Shown: positions 1-11,776 of the stretch, piece by piece
Numbering within the stretch: position 1 is the stretch's first letter
Layout of the letters: each line of letters starts with the position of its first letter
Origin: Aralia elata
Lineage: Eukaryota > Streptophyta > Magnoliopsida > Apiales > Araliaceae
DNA: 64,000 nucleotides
NCBI GenBank assembly: GCA_034770075.1
Contig: CM068386.1
Location: forward strand, 42,941,990-43,005,989
Reading direction: 5' to 3'
Notes under the pieces: model-generated
Databases searched by the model: none
What the model was told of the DNA's origin: nothing
What the model saw: the letters and a program-made list of their open reading frames with translations, nothing else
Translations under genes and position numbers: made by a program

Positions 1-395
1 TACTTAAAATATAGTTAATATCACATATTTAATTAGTTAAATAATCTCATTTAGATCAATTAAATAAAATAGAATAATTCTACATTAAATCACATAGTCA
101 CATAAATAGAATTCTCCTTTATTAATAATAACAAATTATTAAATCTCCAATTAATATTAAATTAATTAGAAATAACATTATACTTATTTAAATAATGCAT
201 TTAATCAAATAAACTCAATTAAACACATACTTTAAATATAAAAATTATTCACATCAATTTAACCAATGTAACACATATAATTAAATTAATCTACCACAAA
301 TTCATCAATTAATTATTTAATTCAATAATTAAATCATCGAAAATATTTATTTAATTCAATAAATATTTAAACTAAATTACAAAATTCTCGTTCGT
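1..395. other. AT-rich sequence, unassigned
   Basis: Very AT-rich sequence with many TAATTAAT-type words and no convincing coding frame. It resembles the AT-rich parts of the chromovirus-type LTRs in this window, but I cannot align it to the expected terminal sequence of the neighbouring LTR. It may be a further inserted LTR or the flank of one. Confidence 0.4.
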
Positions 396-1734
396 CATAG
401 ATCCAATACAAACATCTACCTCCAAACAACATACAATGACTAAATGCAAAATATAATAAACATATGTTGTTCATTCAAAAGGTGTTACTAGTCCCAAGAT
501 TCGATAACCTTAATACACAAAGCAAAACATACCCTAAATATTAATCAGGGTTCAAATTACATTGATAGTAAATTAAACTAAGCATAAAACAAAATCAGCT
601 ACTTGAAGTCTATTACTTCATCTTTTCTTTACCCTTGCCCTTCCCTGAAGTCTCGGGTTTAACTGTAATGAAAGTCATGATATAGCAAGGATGAGCAACT
701 AGTTTGCTCAGCAAGTTTAAATATAACAATTAAGGAAATATATCATGATGAACGGAATATAAAAAAAAAGAATTCAACAATATGAATATCGGAAGCAAGA
801 ATAATAACTGCTTTTAGAATAAATGATAGTCAACTAGACTTTGAACAATAAACTTCCAATGGAATTAATAACTGATTGACCCTTTGGTTACTAGCTACAA
901 AATATGTACTTAAGGGGATCAGTCTCACGTACGCTATGTATATGCATAACATTCAACTCTATTGTTTGTATCTTATATTAGATACATGGGGTACTCCCCT
1001 ATAAAAAAGGGGGGGTGTTCACTTCAGTCTAAGAATCCATACCATCAATTGGCCTGGATAGCTTTTATAAAAATTTCATGCAATTGTCTGACCGAACAAG
1101 GGTTCAGACTCAATCTGAAGCAGTTCATGAATTATAGAACTTTAAATAATGTACAAGTCCAAGGCTGTACGAACTCAAGTGCACCAAGTGCGAGTATCAA
1201 TAAAAATCGATGTGGAATAATTGTAAAATAATTAAACCACTTAAAGCATACTTGGAAATAAGGTCTAAGCTTAAATAAATAACTTACAATACAATAATAT
1301 CCTGCTCGAATACAAATTGGGTACGGTTTAAGGAATTTGCTCAATAAAATATGAATAAGGATAAGAAACTTGCATATCTGCTCAGCTACAAATAATTCTA
1401 GCTTTAACTAATTGGCCTTGAAGGACCTAACATTGATAAAGTCGATCTATCAATTAGTATTGCGTAGTTGTATGTCTATACGTTCACTAAGGAACTTATC
1501 TACCACATAAGTTAATCACATAATGTACATAGCATAACATACTATCATTAACCCTAATCAAACTTAGGTTAATGATAGATTAACTTGGGAATATTTTTCC
1601 TGGGGGTTAAACACTTTTTAAGCCTTTAAACAATTGAGTTTACTTATTTAATTAAGCAATTATTAAACACTTCATATTCAAATAGCTCATTTCTTATTTG
1701 ATTACCATTTAATGTTAATTAAATGGAAATCAAT

Positions 1735-2200
1735 TAATTATCTTTAGTTATTATCTATATAATAACAAATTAGGTTTACTTATTATTTAATTATTAACTA
1801 AATAATAAATAATTAAATTATTAATCTTAGTTGTCTTTAATTATTATTTAAGATTAAATAATAATTAATTATTTATTACCTTTGTTTATTATTAATTAAT
1901 AAATAATTAAGTCTAACTTCATTAAATTTCTACTCAACCTTCACTAATAATAAGTAATAATTATCTTTAGTTATTATTTAATAATATATAATAACTAATT
2001 AGGTTTATTATTTTAATTAAAGTTAATCAAATAATAAATAGTTAAATAGTGAGTAGTAGTTATCTTTAGTTTATTATTTAATAATAAATAATAACTAATT
2101 AGATTTATTTATTATTTAAAGTTAATTCAATAATAAATAATTAAATTAATAATCTTATTTTTCTTAATCATTATTTAATAGTAATTAATTAGTTTATTAT
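1735..2200. repeat. Imperfect AT-rich tandem repeat inside the LTR
   Basis: A block of roughly 100-120 bp containing TTATCTTTAGTTATTATTTA and TAACTAATTAGGTTTA recurs at about 1737, 1960 and 2058, with diverged copies between. The units differ by small indels. It lies in the AT-rich part of the LTR and has no coding potential. Confidence 0.6.
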
Positions 2201-2379
2201 ATTAGGAAAATATAATATTAAATGCTCAAATATTAATTTTGTATGACTACTATTTTTATAAAAATAATAATGTCTTAAGCATTTAAATTAATTAAACTAA
2301 ATCTGGATGGTAATTTTGTAATTAGGGCGAAATCTGAACGGAGGGGCATTATCGTAAACTCCCGACAGTTGTCCTCCCC

Positions 2380-2443
2380 GCGCATTGCGCGCAAGCCTCT
2401 AGACACGGGCCCAAACAACGTTGTTTTGTTGTCGCTAAGCGAC
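2380..2443. other. Cluster of three perfect short palindromes
   Basis: Three inverted repeats follow each other in a locally GC-rich stretch: GCGCATTGCGC at 2380-2390, AACAACGTTGTT at 2414-2425 and GTCGCTAAGCGAC at 2431-2443. The surrounding LTR is AT-rich. Confidence 0.7.
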
Positions 2444-3940
2444 AGGAACATGCTGGCACGCCATGCGCGGTCGACCTGTTCCGGAATTCTTTTGGCAGTG
2501 AGCTTCCAGGTCAGTTTCTAGCATACCAAATGCGTTTTAATACCATCAAGCAAGCTTTAAACTCCAAAATAAATTCCCAAATAATTACCCATGACTTAAC
2601 AAAAATAACTAACATTAAAAACAAAATACCCATGATTTAAATCAATATTTTTTATCAATAAATATTGTACTAGAATAAACAAAGATACACATGTTCTAGC
2701 ATACCGAACCCACCAAAACATGCTTCAAGCATCTTAAACTTAAACATGGTATTAATAAAGCATACACGATCAATATATCTTATTACATAAATTTAAAACC
2801 ATATTTGTTAAGCATGCCTCGTAAATAAATATAGATCTAATAAGATAAAAATCGTTATCTATAAATGCTCCATTTCTTCCACAAACATAAACCAACAACA
2901 TTAAAAAAATCCCAACACAATAAGTGACTACTAATAATTATGGTTAGTTATTTAATAACAACAAGAAAACTGGGGTTTGAAGGAATAAAGATTTATACCT
3001 AGATTTAATGGCTATTCTCCTCTTCTTTCTAAAGTAGGTTGTGAATGGAGATAATATAAACAAACAAGCTCCTCCTTCTCTTCCTACTAGGTTCGATCAC
3101 CCCTCTCTCCTTTAGCTCTCAAGGATTTGCTCTTGCTCCCTCTCAAACTCTCTCTAGAACTCTCTCAAGACTTAGGAAAAATGAAGATGCAAATGATCAA
3201 CTTTTTGGCTTACTAATTGAATAATAGCAAGAAACCTCTACCTTTTGTCATCATGGAGCTAGTGAGTAGCCTTGTGTTACTAAGGTGGCTAATTGACAAC
3301 TAGGGAGGTTACACCATCAAGTCTAGCACACAACCTCCAACACAAGCTAGTTAATTAAATAAAATAAATTTTGAAAATTAACTTGCTCTCTCTCATTGCC
3401 GAAAATGCTAAGGGTTTTGTCCCAAAAATGTTGTCCCCAACAAGCTACAATTAATTATTTAATGTTACACCTTTAATTTACTAAGTGGGCTAGGTTTTGG
3501 ACTATACAATAAATTCACATTGGGCTTTCAATTTAAATGATTGGGCTATAAACCAAATCTATTTAATGTAATGTTGGATCATTTAATTTAACCCAATGAT
3601 TGATTAATTAATTTGTCACACTATTATTTACTACATCCATGGTCAAATAAATGATTGGTCTTAACTCATTGATTAAATAAGTTAGTCAATTAGTAATTGA
3701 TTACTAATTGGACTATTAAATTTTATTATTCAATTTGACAATATTCTTATTAATTAATACTTTTATTAATTAATTTACTCAATTTAATTTACTAACTATA
3801 TTCAATTTAATTCAATTAATCACCTAGTCACGTAGTCTACCAATGCACACAAAGGTTTAAATAAGCACACAAACTAACTCATTAGAAATTAAATTATATA
3901 TTTAATTAATAATGACGCTTAAAAAATCACGGGCATTACA

Positions 3941-5010
3941 GAATATGTTCCAGTTTGGGAGGCAGATCTACCTCATACGCCACCTCGCCTATCTTCCTAA
4001 GTACTTCGAATGGTCCTATAAACCTCGGGCTAAGCTTGCCTTTATTTTCAAACTTTATTTTCTTTTTTGAGGGAGATACTTTCAAAAATACAAAACTGCC
4101 TACATCAAATTCTCGATCCTGACGATGTAAGTCTGTATATTTCTTCTACCGATCTTGAGCCACCAGTCTGGCTCTTATTGTCTTCACGACATTCGCTATT
4201 TGCTGGACCAATTCTGGCCTTAAAAGTTTTCGTTCTCCGACCTCATCCCAACATAATGATGTTTTGCATCTTCTTCCATACAGAGCTTCATACGGTGGCA
4301 TACTGATACTTGCATGGTAGCTATTATTATACGCAAATTCTACCAAAGGTAAATGGTCATCCCAATTTTCTTTGAAATCCATTGCGCACACTCTAAGCAT
4401 GTCTTCTAGCATTTGGATCGTTCGCTCGCTCAGTCCATCAGTTTGAGGATGGTAAACAGTACTTAGTCGCAACTGTGTTCTTATTCTCTCTTGTAAGCTT
4501 CTCCAAAAGTTCGACATAAAATGCGGGTCTCGATACGAGACTATTGATACTGGAACTTCGTGCCGCGAAACAATTTCTTTTACGTACAACCTTGCTAACT
4601 GATTCAAATCAAATCGGACCTTTATTGGTAGAAAGTGTGCCGATTTCGTCAATCAATCTACAATGACCCAAATAGCATCGTGACCCTTTTGTGTAGTCGG
4701 GAGTTCTACCACAAAGTCCATCGTAATGTGCTCCCATTTCTATTTCGGTATCTCTAACGGTTGAAGTAAGCCGCTTGGTCGTTGATGTTCTGCCTTCACC
4801 CTTTGATAGGTTAAACATCTGCTGACATACTCCGTAATTTCTTGCTTCATATTGGGCCACCAAAAATATTGACGAAGATCACGGTACATTTTTGTACTTC
4901 TCGGGTGGATCGAATAAACCGAGCTATGGGCTTCCTATAAGATCTCCTCTCTTAACTCAGGCACTGTTGGTACCCACACTCGTTCTTTAAATCTTATGAT
5001 ACCATCCCTA
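3941..5010 (-). pseudogene. Integrase remnant of chromovirus A
   Basis: The minus strand encodes the zinc-binding region (about 4860-5000), the catalytic core (4146-4863, split by a frameshift and a stop near 4652) and the start of the C-terminal part up to 3941. Core signatures are LTKSAHFLPI, the region expected to read SDRDP, and HPQTDGLSERTIQ. The second catalytic Asp is replaced: the sequence reads SYRDP, codon TAT at 4533-4535, against SDRDP in chromovirus B. The glutamate of SERTIQ is kept. The protein stops in the LPPKLE segment because an LTR was inserted. It is inactive on at least three counts. Confidence 0.85.
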
Positions 5011-5141
5011 TCCACTTTGAACTTTTCTTCCCCGTTTGATGTTATCCTTTTCTTTATCTTTACACATTCCTTATATTTCTCTTGCACCTCCCTCACTCTA
5101 TCCAACAAGGTTGGATGAGCTCCTACTACAAAAATTCTCTC

Positions 5142-5582
5142 TTATGACTCCCTAAATTCCCTTACCTCTATTTTTAGTCTCTCCAATTCTTTCATTAACT
5201 CTTCCTGAGCGGTCAACATGGACAACCTCTCCTTCCCTTTCCTGCTTAACGCATCAGCTACTACGTTTGCCTTCCTAGGGTGATAAAGGATCTCGCAATC
5301 ATAGTCTTTGATTAGTTCCAACCACCTCCTTTGTCGCATGTTTAACGCCTTTTATGTGAAGATGTACTTTAGACTCTTGTGGTCCGTATATATCTTACAT
5401 TTCTCCCCGTAAAGATAGTGCCTCCAAGTTTTTAATGTAAACACCACCACCGCCAACTCCAAGTCATGGGTAGGGTATCGTTTCTCGTAATCCTTCAACT
5501 GTCGTGATGCATATGCAATGACCTTGCCAAGTTGCATTAGTACATAGCCAAAACCTCTACGCGATGCGTCACTATACACCAC
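5142..5582 (-). pseudogene. RNase H remnant of chromovirus A
   Basis: The minus-strand frames at 5352-5582 and 5142-5339 carry a Ty3-type RNase H: YSDASRRG (catalytic Asp), THDLELAVVV (catalytic Glu) and YTDHKSLKY (catalytic Asp), followed by the linker motif HPRKANVVADALSRK that leads to integrase. A stop or frameshift near 5345 separates the two parts. All three visible acidic residues are present here, unlike in chromovirus B, where the Glu-containing block is deleted. Confidence 0.85.
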
Positions 5583-5806
5583 AAACCCTCCCGTATCATC
5601 CGGTAAAGATAGTACAGGGCCTCACTTAGCCTCTTCTTCAATTCCTGAAAACTTTCCTCACACTTCCCCGTCTAAATAAATTTTACCGCCTTCCTAGTTA
5701 GGTTGGTCAGTGGGGTTGCTATCTTAGAAAAATCTTGGATAAATCTTTGATAGTACCCAGCTAACCCTAAGAAACTTCACACCTCCGTCGGCGTCTTTAG
5801 CTGCTC

Positions 5807-6500
5807 TCAGCTAGTCATTACCTCCACCTTCGTCGGGTCTACCGAGATTCCGTCTTTATCTATCACATGCCCTAGAAACTGCACTTTCTTTAACCAAAAT
5901 TCGTACTTAGAAAATTTTGCATACAATTTCTCCTTCCTCAAAGTCTCCATCACAATTCTCGGATGTTCAGCGTGCTCTTCTTTAGTCCTTGAATAAATCA
6001 AAATATCGTTAATGAAGACTACCACGAACCTATCCAAAAATGGCTTGAAGACTCTGTTCATCAAGTCCATAAATGCTGTTGGTGCATTAGTCAAGCTGAA
6101 CGACATCACCAAAAATTCGTAATGTCCATATCGGGTTCTGAATGTTGTGTTCTGTACATCTTCCTCCCTGACTTTCAACTGGTGATATCCCGTTCTTAAG
6201 TCTATCTTTGAAAAACACTTAGCTCCCCATTGTTAGTCAAAAAGATCGTTGATTCTTGGTAAAGGATACCTATTCTTGATCGTCACTTTGTTCAACTCTC
6301 GATAGTCGATACAAAGCCTCAATGATCCGTCCTTTTTTTAACGAATAATACTGGCGCGCTCCCCATGAGGATACACTCGGTTGAATATAACCCTTATCCT
6401 GTAACACTTGCAGCTGTATCATCAGCTTCTTCATTTCCACCGATGCCATACGATATGGGGATTTTAAAATCGGTGCGGTCCCTGGCACTAATTCAATCAC
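5807..6500 (-). pseudogene. Reverse transcriptase remnant of chromovirus A
   Basis: Frames at 6270-6500 and 5807-6178 encode parts of the RT palm and fingers: DKGYIQPSVSSWGA, YGHYEFLVMSF, then the active-site segment and FLGHVIDKDGISVDP. The segment expected to read F/Y-x-D-D reads VVVFINDILIYS: the first Asp is Asn (codon at 6008-6010). The invariant FGLTNAP reads FSLTNAP. At least one frameshift lies between the two frames. RT activity is not expected. Confidence 0.85.
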
Positions 6501-6944
6501 AAACTTAATCTCCCAATCTGGTAGAAGACTAGGTAACTCATCTGGAAATATGTCTTAGAATTCTCTCACTACCGGTATATCTTTTATCTCTACCCCTTCT
6601 TTCTTTATGTCTTCGAGATAAGCTAAATAACCTACACATCTTCTTCCCAATAGTTTCTTGGCCTACATCGTCATCAGACAATAAGATCGTCTGAGCAATG
6701 TGATACCATAAAATACTACCTTAGCGGCTTCGGGGTCTGAAGGTTCACACTTTTCTCCTGGCAGTCAATTACTGCCCCATAGTTATACAACCAATCCATT
6801 CCTAAAATCACGTCAAACTCTCCCAATCTCATTGGGATTAAATCTACGGTTAGCTTATGTCCCCTAATCTCAACATAACAATTACGTTGTATACGTTCTA
6901 CAGTATTACTTCCTTATTCGAAATTTCTATGTTCAAGGGATTCT

Positions 6945-7154
6945 CTAACCATTCCTGGGTAAATCTAGCCGCTTAGCAAATTCTTCAGACACAAAATAAT
7001 AGGTAGCACTGAAATCGAATAATATATAAGCATCTATATTATTGATTAGGATAATACCTGACACCATGTCCTTGGATGCCACCGCGTCCTGGACAGTCAT
7101 ATTGAATGTCCTGCCAGTTAGATGACTTGGGTGCATCGGTTTGCCAATCATCAA
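6945..7154 (-). pseudogene. Aspartic protease remnant of chromovirus A
   Basis: The frame contains the retropepsin-like sequence YILFDFSATYYFVSEEFAKRL. The expected active site is D-S/T-G-A-T; here Asp47 is kept but the next residues are Phe-Ser, so the site is altered. It sits directly downstream of the zinc knuckle region, as usual in Ty3 polyproteins. Confidence 0.75.
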
Positions 7155-7378
7155 CTTGTTGCTTCCTCCTTTAGTGTCGCTCCCTCCAGTGTTTCCTCTG
7201 CTCGAACAGTCCTTGATCTGGTGCCCTGTCGCTCCACAAGCGAAACATCCTCGAACTTTCTTCGGGTTTGGACAATTAGGTGCAAGGTGACCTTCTTGTT
7301 CATAATTATAACAAACCTTCTGCCCTTTCCAGCACTCTCCGAAATGACTCTTCTCACACTTTGAACACGCTCCACCAT
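7151..7378 (-). pseudogene. Gag zinc-knuckle region of chromovirus A
   Basis: Translated on the minus strand in the frame offset from the long open one, the segment near 7211-7252 gives CFACGATGHQIKDC, a perfect CX2CX4HX4C knuckle. Upstream are a second, decayed knuckle (CYNYEQEGHLAPNC, one Cys replaced by Tyr) and a further Cys-rich stretch. The long open frame across this region (75 codons) is out of register and carries no knuckle. RNA binding by gag is the known role of such motifs. Confidence 0.75.
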
Positions 7379-7416
7379 TTTTCTTGAATCCTTCCGGTTT
7401 ATTCCCTATCTAGCTG

Positions 7417-8666
7417 ATATTGGCATTAATGTTGCTACCACTTTCCCATTTCCTCTTCCCCAAGTTACTTCCTCCACTACTATTTCCTCCTCGATTCTCT
7501 CTTACATTCTTCTTATTCTATCTCTCTTTATTATACTGACTTAAGGCCTCACTTCCTCCCTCAGTGATAACAGCCTTTTCCAACAATGTACTAAATGACT
7601 CGAATTGAAGAACAGACACTTTGTTGTACAACCACGGCTTCAGTCCTTGTTCAAATCATCGAGCCGTTTGTTCCTTCGTGTACACCTGGTGTGGAGCGAA
7701 TCACACGAATTCGTTAAACCTAGCCGCATACTATGTCACTGTCATCTCTCCCTGCTTCAGTTCCAAGAACTTCACTTCCATTCTATTTTGCATGCTTTTT
7801 GGGAAATAGTTCTCGAAGAACAGCTCTTTAAATCTATCCCATGGTACAATCCCCTCTCCGGCACATTGCTGGTTTGCTTCCCACCAGTAATTAGCTTCGC
7901 CCCTTATCATATAGGCGACGAATGCCGTCTTTTGATTCTCTCCTACTCGTGTGATGACGAAGGCCTTTTCTATTTCCTTGACCTACGACTGAGCCTCAAT
8001 TGGATCAGTCGTGCCCCTAAATTATGGGGGTCCTACACTCTTAAAATCTTTAAAACTCGTTGCCGGAATCGTTGGGGGGTTGGGGCATACCAGCCCGGTG
8101 TTTCTTCCTTACAGGGCTTCCTCTGGCAGATCCACCAGCCTCTACATAGGGTCTACTCATTCCCTTTCATTATTGACCTTCTTCTGGAGTTTGTTGTACT
8201 GCATTCTTCGTCATGGCGGCATTAATACTATCACCTTACTATTTACGCATATCGATTCATAGGTAATTATATGCATATATATATATATATACATATATAT
8301 CTGGCGCAAAGGTTATGCAATACATTAATAAGTACGTTTATATTCATATGCCATTAATCATACATCATACATGATTTGCTTATAGCATACTGCTATAAAT
8401 GCCACCACCTATCCCCTATTATAACAAAAGGTGGGGATCTACTAACTTACTACCTCTCTACCAAAGTTGGGGGGGATCTAAAATTACTATCCGAAACATA
8501 ATACAAAAGGTTGGGATTTATACACGCATAGTCATATACTACTGGACACCTAAACTAACCATCTATCCGAGCATACCATGCTCCACGACGCTCTCATATT
8601 CTATCTGTCCCATGTGAATCATCAGATCTCGACTCAAAGTGTAGCGAGTCTATCCCTATTCTGCTG
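7417..8666 (-). repeat. Tandem duplication, left copy (gag region)
   Basis: This 1.25-kb unit repeats the 1.27-kb unit at 8667-9935: for example 7421 pairs with 8671 and 8643 pairs with 9912. It spans gag and part of the leader on the minus strand. Substitutions and small indels are scattered through the pair, including a roughly 20-bp insertion near 9475 in the right copy, so the duplication is not recent. The gag frame in this copy contains stops. Confidence 0.85.
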
Positions 8667-9470
8667 TTATTGGCATTAATGTTGCTACCGCTTTCCCATT
8701 TCCTCTTCCCCAAGTTACTTCCTCCACTACTATTTCCTCCTCGATTCTCTCCTACATTCTTCTTATTCTTTCTCTCTTTATTATACAGACTTAAGGCCTC
8801 ACTTCCTCCCTCAATGATAACAACCTTCTCCAGCAATGTACTAAATGACTCGATTTGAAGAACAGACACTTTGTTGTACAACTACGGCTTCAGTCCTTGT
8901 TCAAATCATCGAGTCTTTCGTTCCTTCGTGTACACCTGGTGTGGAGCGAATCACGCGAGTTCGTTAAAGCTAGCCGCATACTATGTCACTACCATCTCTC
9001 CCTGCTTTAGTTCCAAGAACTTCACTTCCATTCTATTTTGCATGCTCTTCGAGAAATAGTTCTCGAAGAATAACTCTTTAAATCTATCCCATACAATCCC
9101 TTCTCTGGCACATTGCTGGTTTGCTTCCCACCAATAATTAGCTTCGCCCCTCATCATATAGGTGGTGAATGCCGTCTTTTGATTCTCTCCTACTTGTGTG
9201 ATGTTGAAGGCCTTTTCTATTTCCTTGACCCACGACTGAGCCTCAATTGGATCAGTCGTGCTCCTAAATTCTGGGGGTCCTATACTCTTGAAATCTTTAA
9301 AACTCATTGTCGGAATCGTTGGGGGGTTGGGGCTTACCGGCCTGGTGTTTCTTCCTTGGAGGGCTTCCTCTGGCAGATCCACCAGCCTCTACATAGGGTC
9401 TACTCATTCCCTTTCATTATTGACCTTTTTCTGCAGTTTGTTGTACTGGCATTCTTCGTCTTGGCGGCAT
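8594..9470 (-). pseudogene. Gag of chromovirus A (broken)
   Basis: The likely start is the ATG at 9468-9470 (MPPRRR..., a typical plant chromovirus gag start). After 17 codons a stop at about 9417 ends that frame. The body continues in another frame at 8981-9382 with FKSIGPPEFRSTTDPIEAQSWV, MMRGEANYWWE and FKELFFENYF, a clear Retrotrans_gag signature. A further in-frame stop near 8981 precedes the C-terminal frame (8594-8881) rich in Gly, Asn and Ser. Gag forms the particle and binds RNA in the family; this copy cannot. Confidence 0.8.
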
Positions 9471-9935
9471 TTTTCTGATATGGAACGAAAATTTTAATAC
9501 TATCACCTTACTATTTACGCATATCGATACATAGGTAATTACATACATATATATATATATACATATATATCTGGCGCAAAGGTTACGCAATACATTAATA
9601 AGGACATTTATATTCATATGCCATCAATCATACATCATACATGATTTGCTTATAGCATACTGCTATAAACGCCACCACCTATCCCCTATTATAACAAAAG
9701 GTGGGGATTTACTAACTTACTACCTCTCTACCAAAGTTGGGGGGATCTAAAATTACTATCCCAAACATAATACGAAAGGTTAGGATTTATACACGCATAG
9801 TCATATACTACTGGACACCTAAACTAACCATCTATCCGAGCATACCATGCTCCACGACACTCTCATATTCTATCTGTCCTGTGTGAATCATCAGATCTCG
9901 ACTCAAAGTGCAGCGAGTCTATCCCTGTTCTGCTG
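8667..9935 (-). repeat. Tandem duplication, right copy (gag region)
   Basis: Partner of the unit at 7417-8666. Both copies contain the (AT)n stretch (8273-8300 and 9545-9570), the gag body and the leader segment with AGCGAGTCTATCCCT. The right copy retains the gag start better. Confidence 0.85.
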
Positions 9936-10787
9936 GATAGTGGTACACACCATCCATCCACCTTTCCATAGCAGTACGGAAAGCATACCCCATCTTATTC
10001 ATCTTTCTCTTCTAGCTTCTCACCTCATCTTCTAAGTCACCATCACGTTCTATAGCTTCATCCCACTATTCTTCTATCCGAACACGATCGACTACTTCTT
10101 CCTCTAGTTGGGCTCGTAGAGCCTCCTTCTACATTCACAGGCTTTCTGCCCGATGCTCTAATTGTTCCAAGCTGCCCACAAGCTCCAAATTCCTCGCCAA
10201 GAGGTAATGTATTATGGCCCCTAACTAAACAAAGGCTTTTTTCACTCATGAACCTCCTGTTCAATTTCTTGGATCCTATCGCTCTACTCAAGGATGCGGT
10301 CAACATATTCTTCTAACAAATCTTCTTCAAATGTGGTGTCAACATGGGGCACCTCTTCGGGTTATTCTAGGGGTTCACTGTCTATGGGATCCTTCTTCGG
10401 GTCTTCTTCTAGATCTTCCTCCGGATCAGATTCTACTTCAGGTTCCTCCTCAGTTGGGACATCAGCCGATATAGACTCAACTATCCTGGGTGTCTCGGAC
10501 ACCACATGGATGTCACGTGGTTCCTCTTCCATGATCCTACTGGGTTCGCCTACTTCTACCATTCCTACAATCACAGCACAAATAAGCAACTCCATTAGTA
10601 CCCTTGCAGCAAAATACAAGTTCATTATATGAAATGAAAGTATATTTCACATCTCTGCTAGCTCTTATGACAACCCTCCTAAGTTCAAGTTCATCCCGTA
10701 AACTCTATATGAGTTTATTCCCTTCTACTGCTCAATCTCTCAATATTATATCCTAAGGAATTCTCCTTCCTAATGGTTATAACCTAT
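9936..10787 (-). other. Leader and acidic N-terminal region of chromovirus A
   Basis: Between primer site and gag lies a minus-strand frame at 10362-10625 (87 codons) with a strongly acidic stretch (EEEPEVESDPEEDLEEDP). A following frame at 10058-10306 has no recognisable domain. Acidic leaders ahead of gag are common in plant Ty3 elements. I cannot tell whether this was once continuous with gag. Confidence 0.5.
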
Positions 10788-10800
10788 AGCTCTGATACCA
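10788..10800 (-). other. Primer binding site of chromovirus A (initiator Met tRNA type)
   Basis: On the minus strand the sequence is TGGTATCAGAGCT, the usual primer site complementary to the 3' end of initiator tRNA-Met. It lies three bases from the LTR terminus at 10804, fixing that LTR as the 5' LTR. Confidence 0.9.
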
Positions 10801-10803
10801 ACT

Positions 10804-11776
10804 TGTGACGCCCCCAAATTCTGGTACATATACCTCGAATCTGGTGCTTCACGTGTTAAGCTTATACATCATATAAATAACTCATAGCGGAAAACTTAAA
10901 AGAAATATTTATATTGATATAACATAAACATTATTGTCCCAAGTCTCAAAACCGATAAACATTACATAACCCAACTAAACATATCATTCTAATCTTAATA
11001 CATATCAAATAACATCTTAGATATCACAGGACGGATTACTCCACGGCTTTTCCCTTGCATTTGTCCTTTACGGAACTACTGCCATGCTCGACTTTAACTG
11101 AAATGTTAGGAAAGTAAGAGTGAGCAACAAGTTTGCTCAACAAGTAAATAATCATTTAAAATGGATAATAAAGGTAAGAATTCATGATTTATCAAGGAAC
11201 AATAGCGAACGAAGTTTTAATTTCAATGATCTTACTTCAAATCTTATCACAGTAGGGAAAGATAAGTCACCAAGGACTAAAGAATTTCTGCAAAATTCAA
11301 AGGATATCAAAACTTCCAAATGAAGGAAACATTCGATGTTGAGTAGCCATCATATCTATGAACTTCTACTAGAATTACCAAAAGTTCAGCTAATAACCCA
11401 CAACAAGTACAATAAGTGATCAGCCTAAAGTACCCTTGTATTATGCATAAACCTTACTTACTGTTTGCGCGCATGTCGGATCCTCGACGGCTAATATTTT
11501 CCCTACTACGAGGGTTGTTCATCTCAACAGATTATACAAAAGTTCGCACCCATTAAAAAGGTTTGGACAGCTTTCAATCAACATCAGTCTAGCCGATTCA
11601 AGTGGCATAGACATTTTTATCAATGTTTTCAGAGTTCACAATAAGATGCAGGGATTATCCAACATATGATTATGATTTGCATCAAGCTTCAAAATTTAAA
11701 CAATGATCTTCATAAAATTAATCAACACAAAATTATTCTGAAAATCTACTTGTACGATTAATAAAGGTGCAAGTTG
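10804..11776 (-). mobile_element. 5' LTR of chromovirus A, segment 1 of 3
   Basis: The LTR reads on the minus strand and ends here with ...GGGGGCGTCACA beside the primer site. It contains the family segment GAGCAACAAGTTTGCTCAACAAG at about 11121-11143. It is interrupted at 11776 by a solo LTR with TSD AGTTG and resumes at 16917. Confidence 0.8.

Larger units (their letters stand above)
396..3940 (-). mobile_element. Chromovirus-type LTR inserted in chromovirus A
   Basis: Read on the minus strand the LTR begins at 3940 with TGTAATGCCCGTGA, the same start as the LTRs at 47132 and (one base different) 56413. Near its other end (about 600-720) it has the family's GAGCAAC...GTTTGCTCAGCAAG segment, which also occurs at 11120, 50055 and 51195. 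The right edge cuts the integrase reading frame of chromovirus A, and the LTR start differs from that of A's own 5' LTR (TGTAATAACC), so this is a separate insertion. The right flank is GAATA; I found no matching TSD on the left. The left boundary is approximate, because recognisable LTR sequence fades between 390 and 430. Confidence 0.7.
3941..10803 (-). mobile_element. Chromovirus A internal region (Ty3, defective)
   Basis: Read on the minus strand from 10803 the order is primer binding site, acidic leader region, gag (twice), zinc knuckles, protease, RT, RNase H and integrase, the Ty3 order. Its 5' LTR lies to the right (10804 onward). The 3' LTR is not in the window because another LTR interrupts the integrase at 3940. 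Wording of the integrase and RNase H matches chromovirus B at 61.9-64 kb. The element is riddled with frameshifts and stops, so no complete protein can be made. Assignment to the chromoviruses (Tekay-like) rests on protein wording and on B, which retains a chromodomain-like tail. Confidence 0.85.

Noticed and set aside
3941..3945. GAATA as a TSD for the left LTR
   Set aside because: No matching copy next to a recognisable LTR terminus was found at the other end (about 350-430).
7605..9497. Plus-strand frames of 62-206 codons (for example 7605-8225, 9113-9478)
   Set aside because: They are antisense shadows of the duplicated gag on the minus strand and occur in both copies because of the duplication.
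10294..10632. Ser-rich plus-strand frame of 112 codons
   Set aside because: Antisense of the acidic Glu/Asp-rich leader frame of chromovirus A; Ser and Gly codons arise from complementing Glu/Asp/Pro codons.
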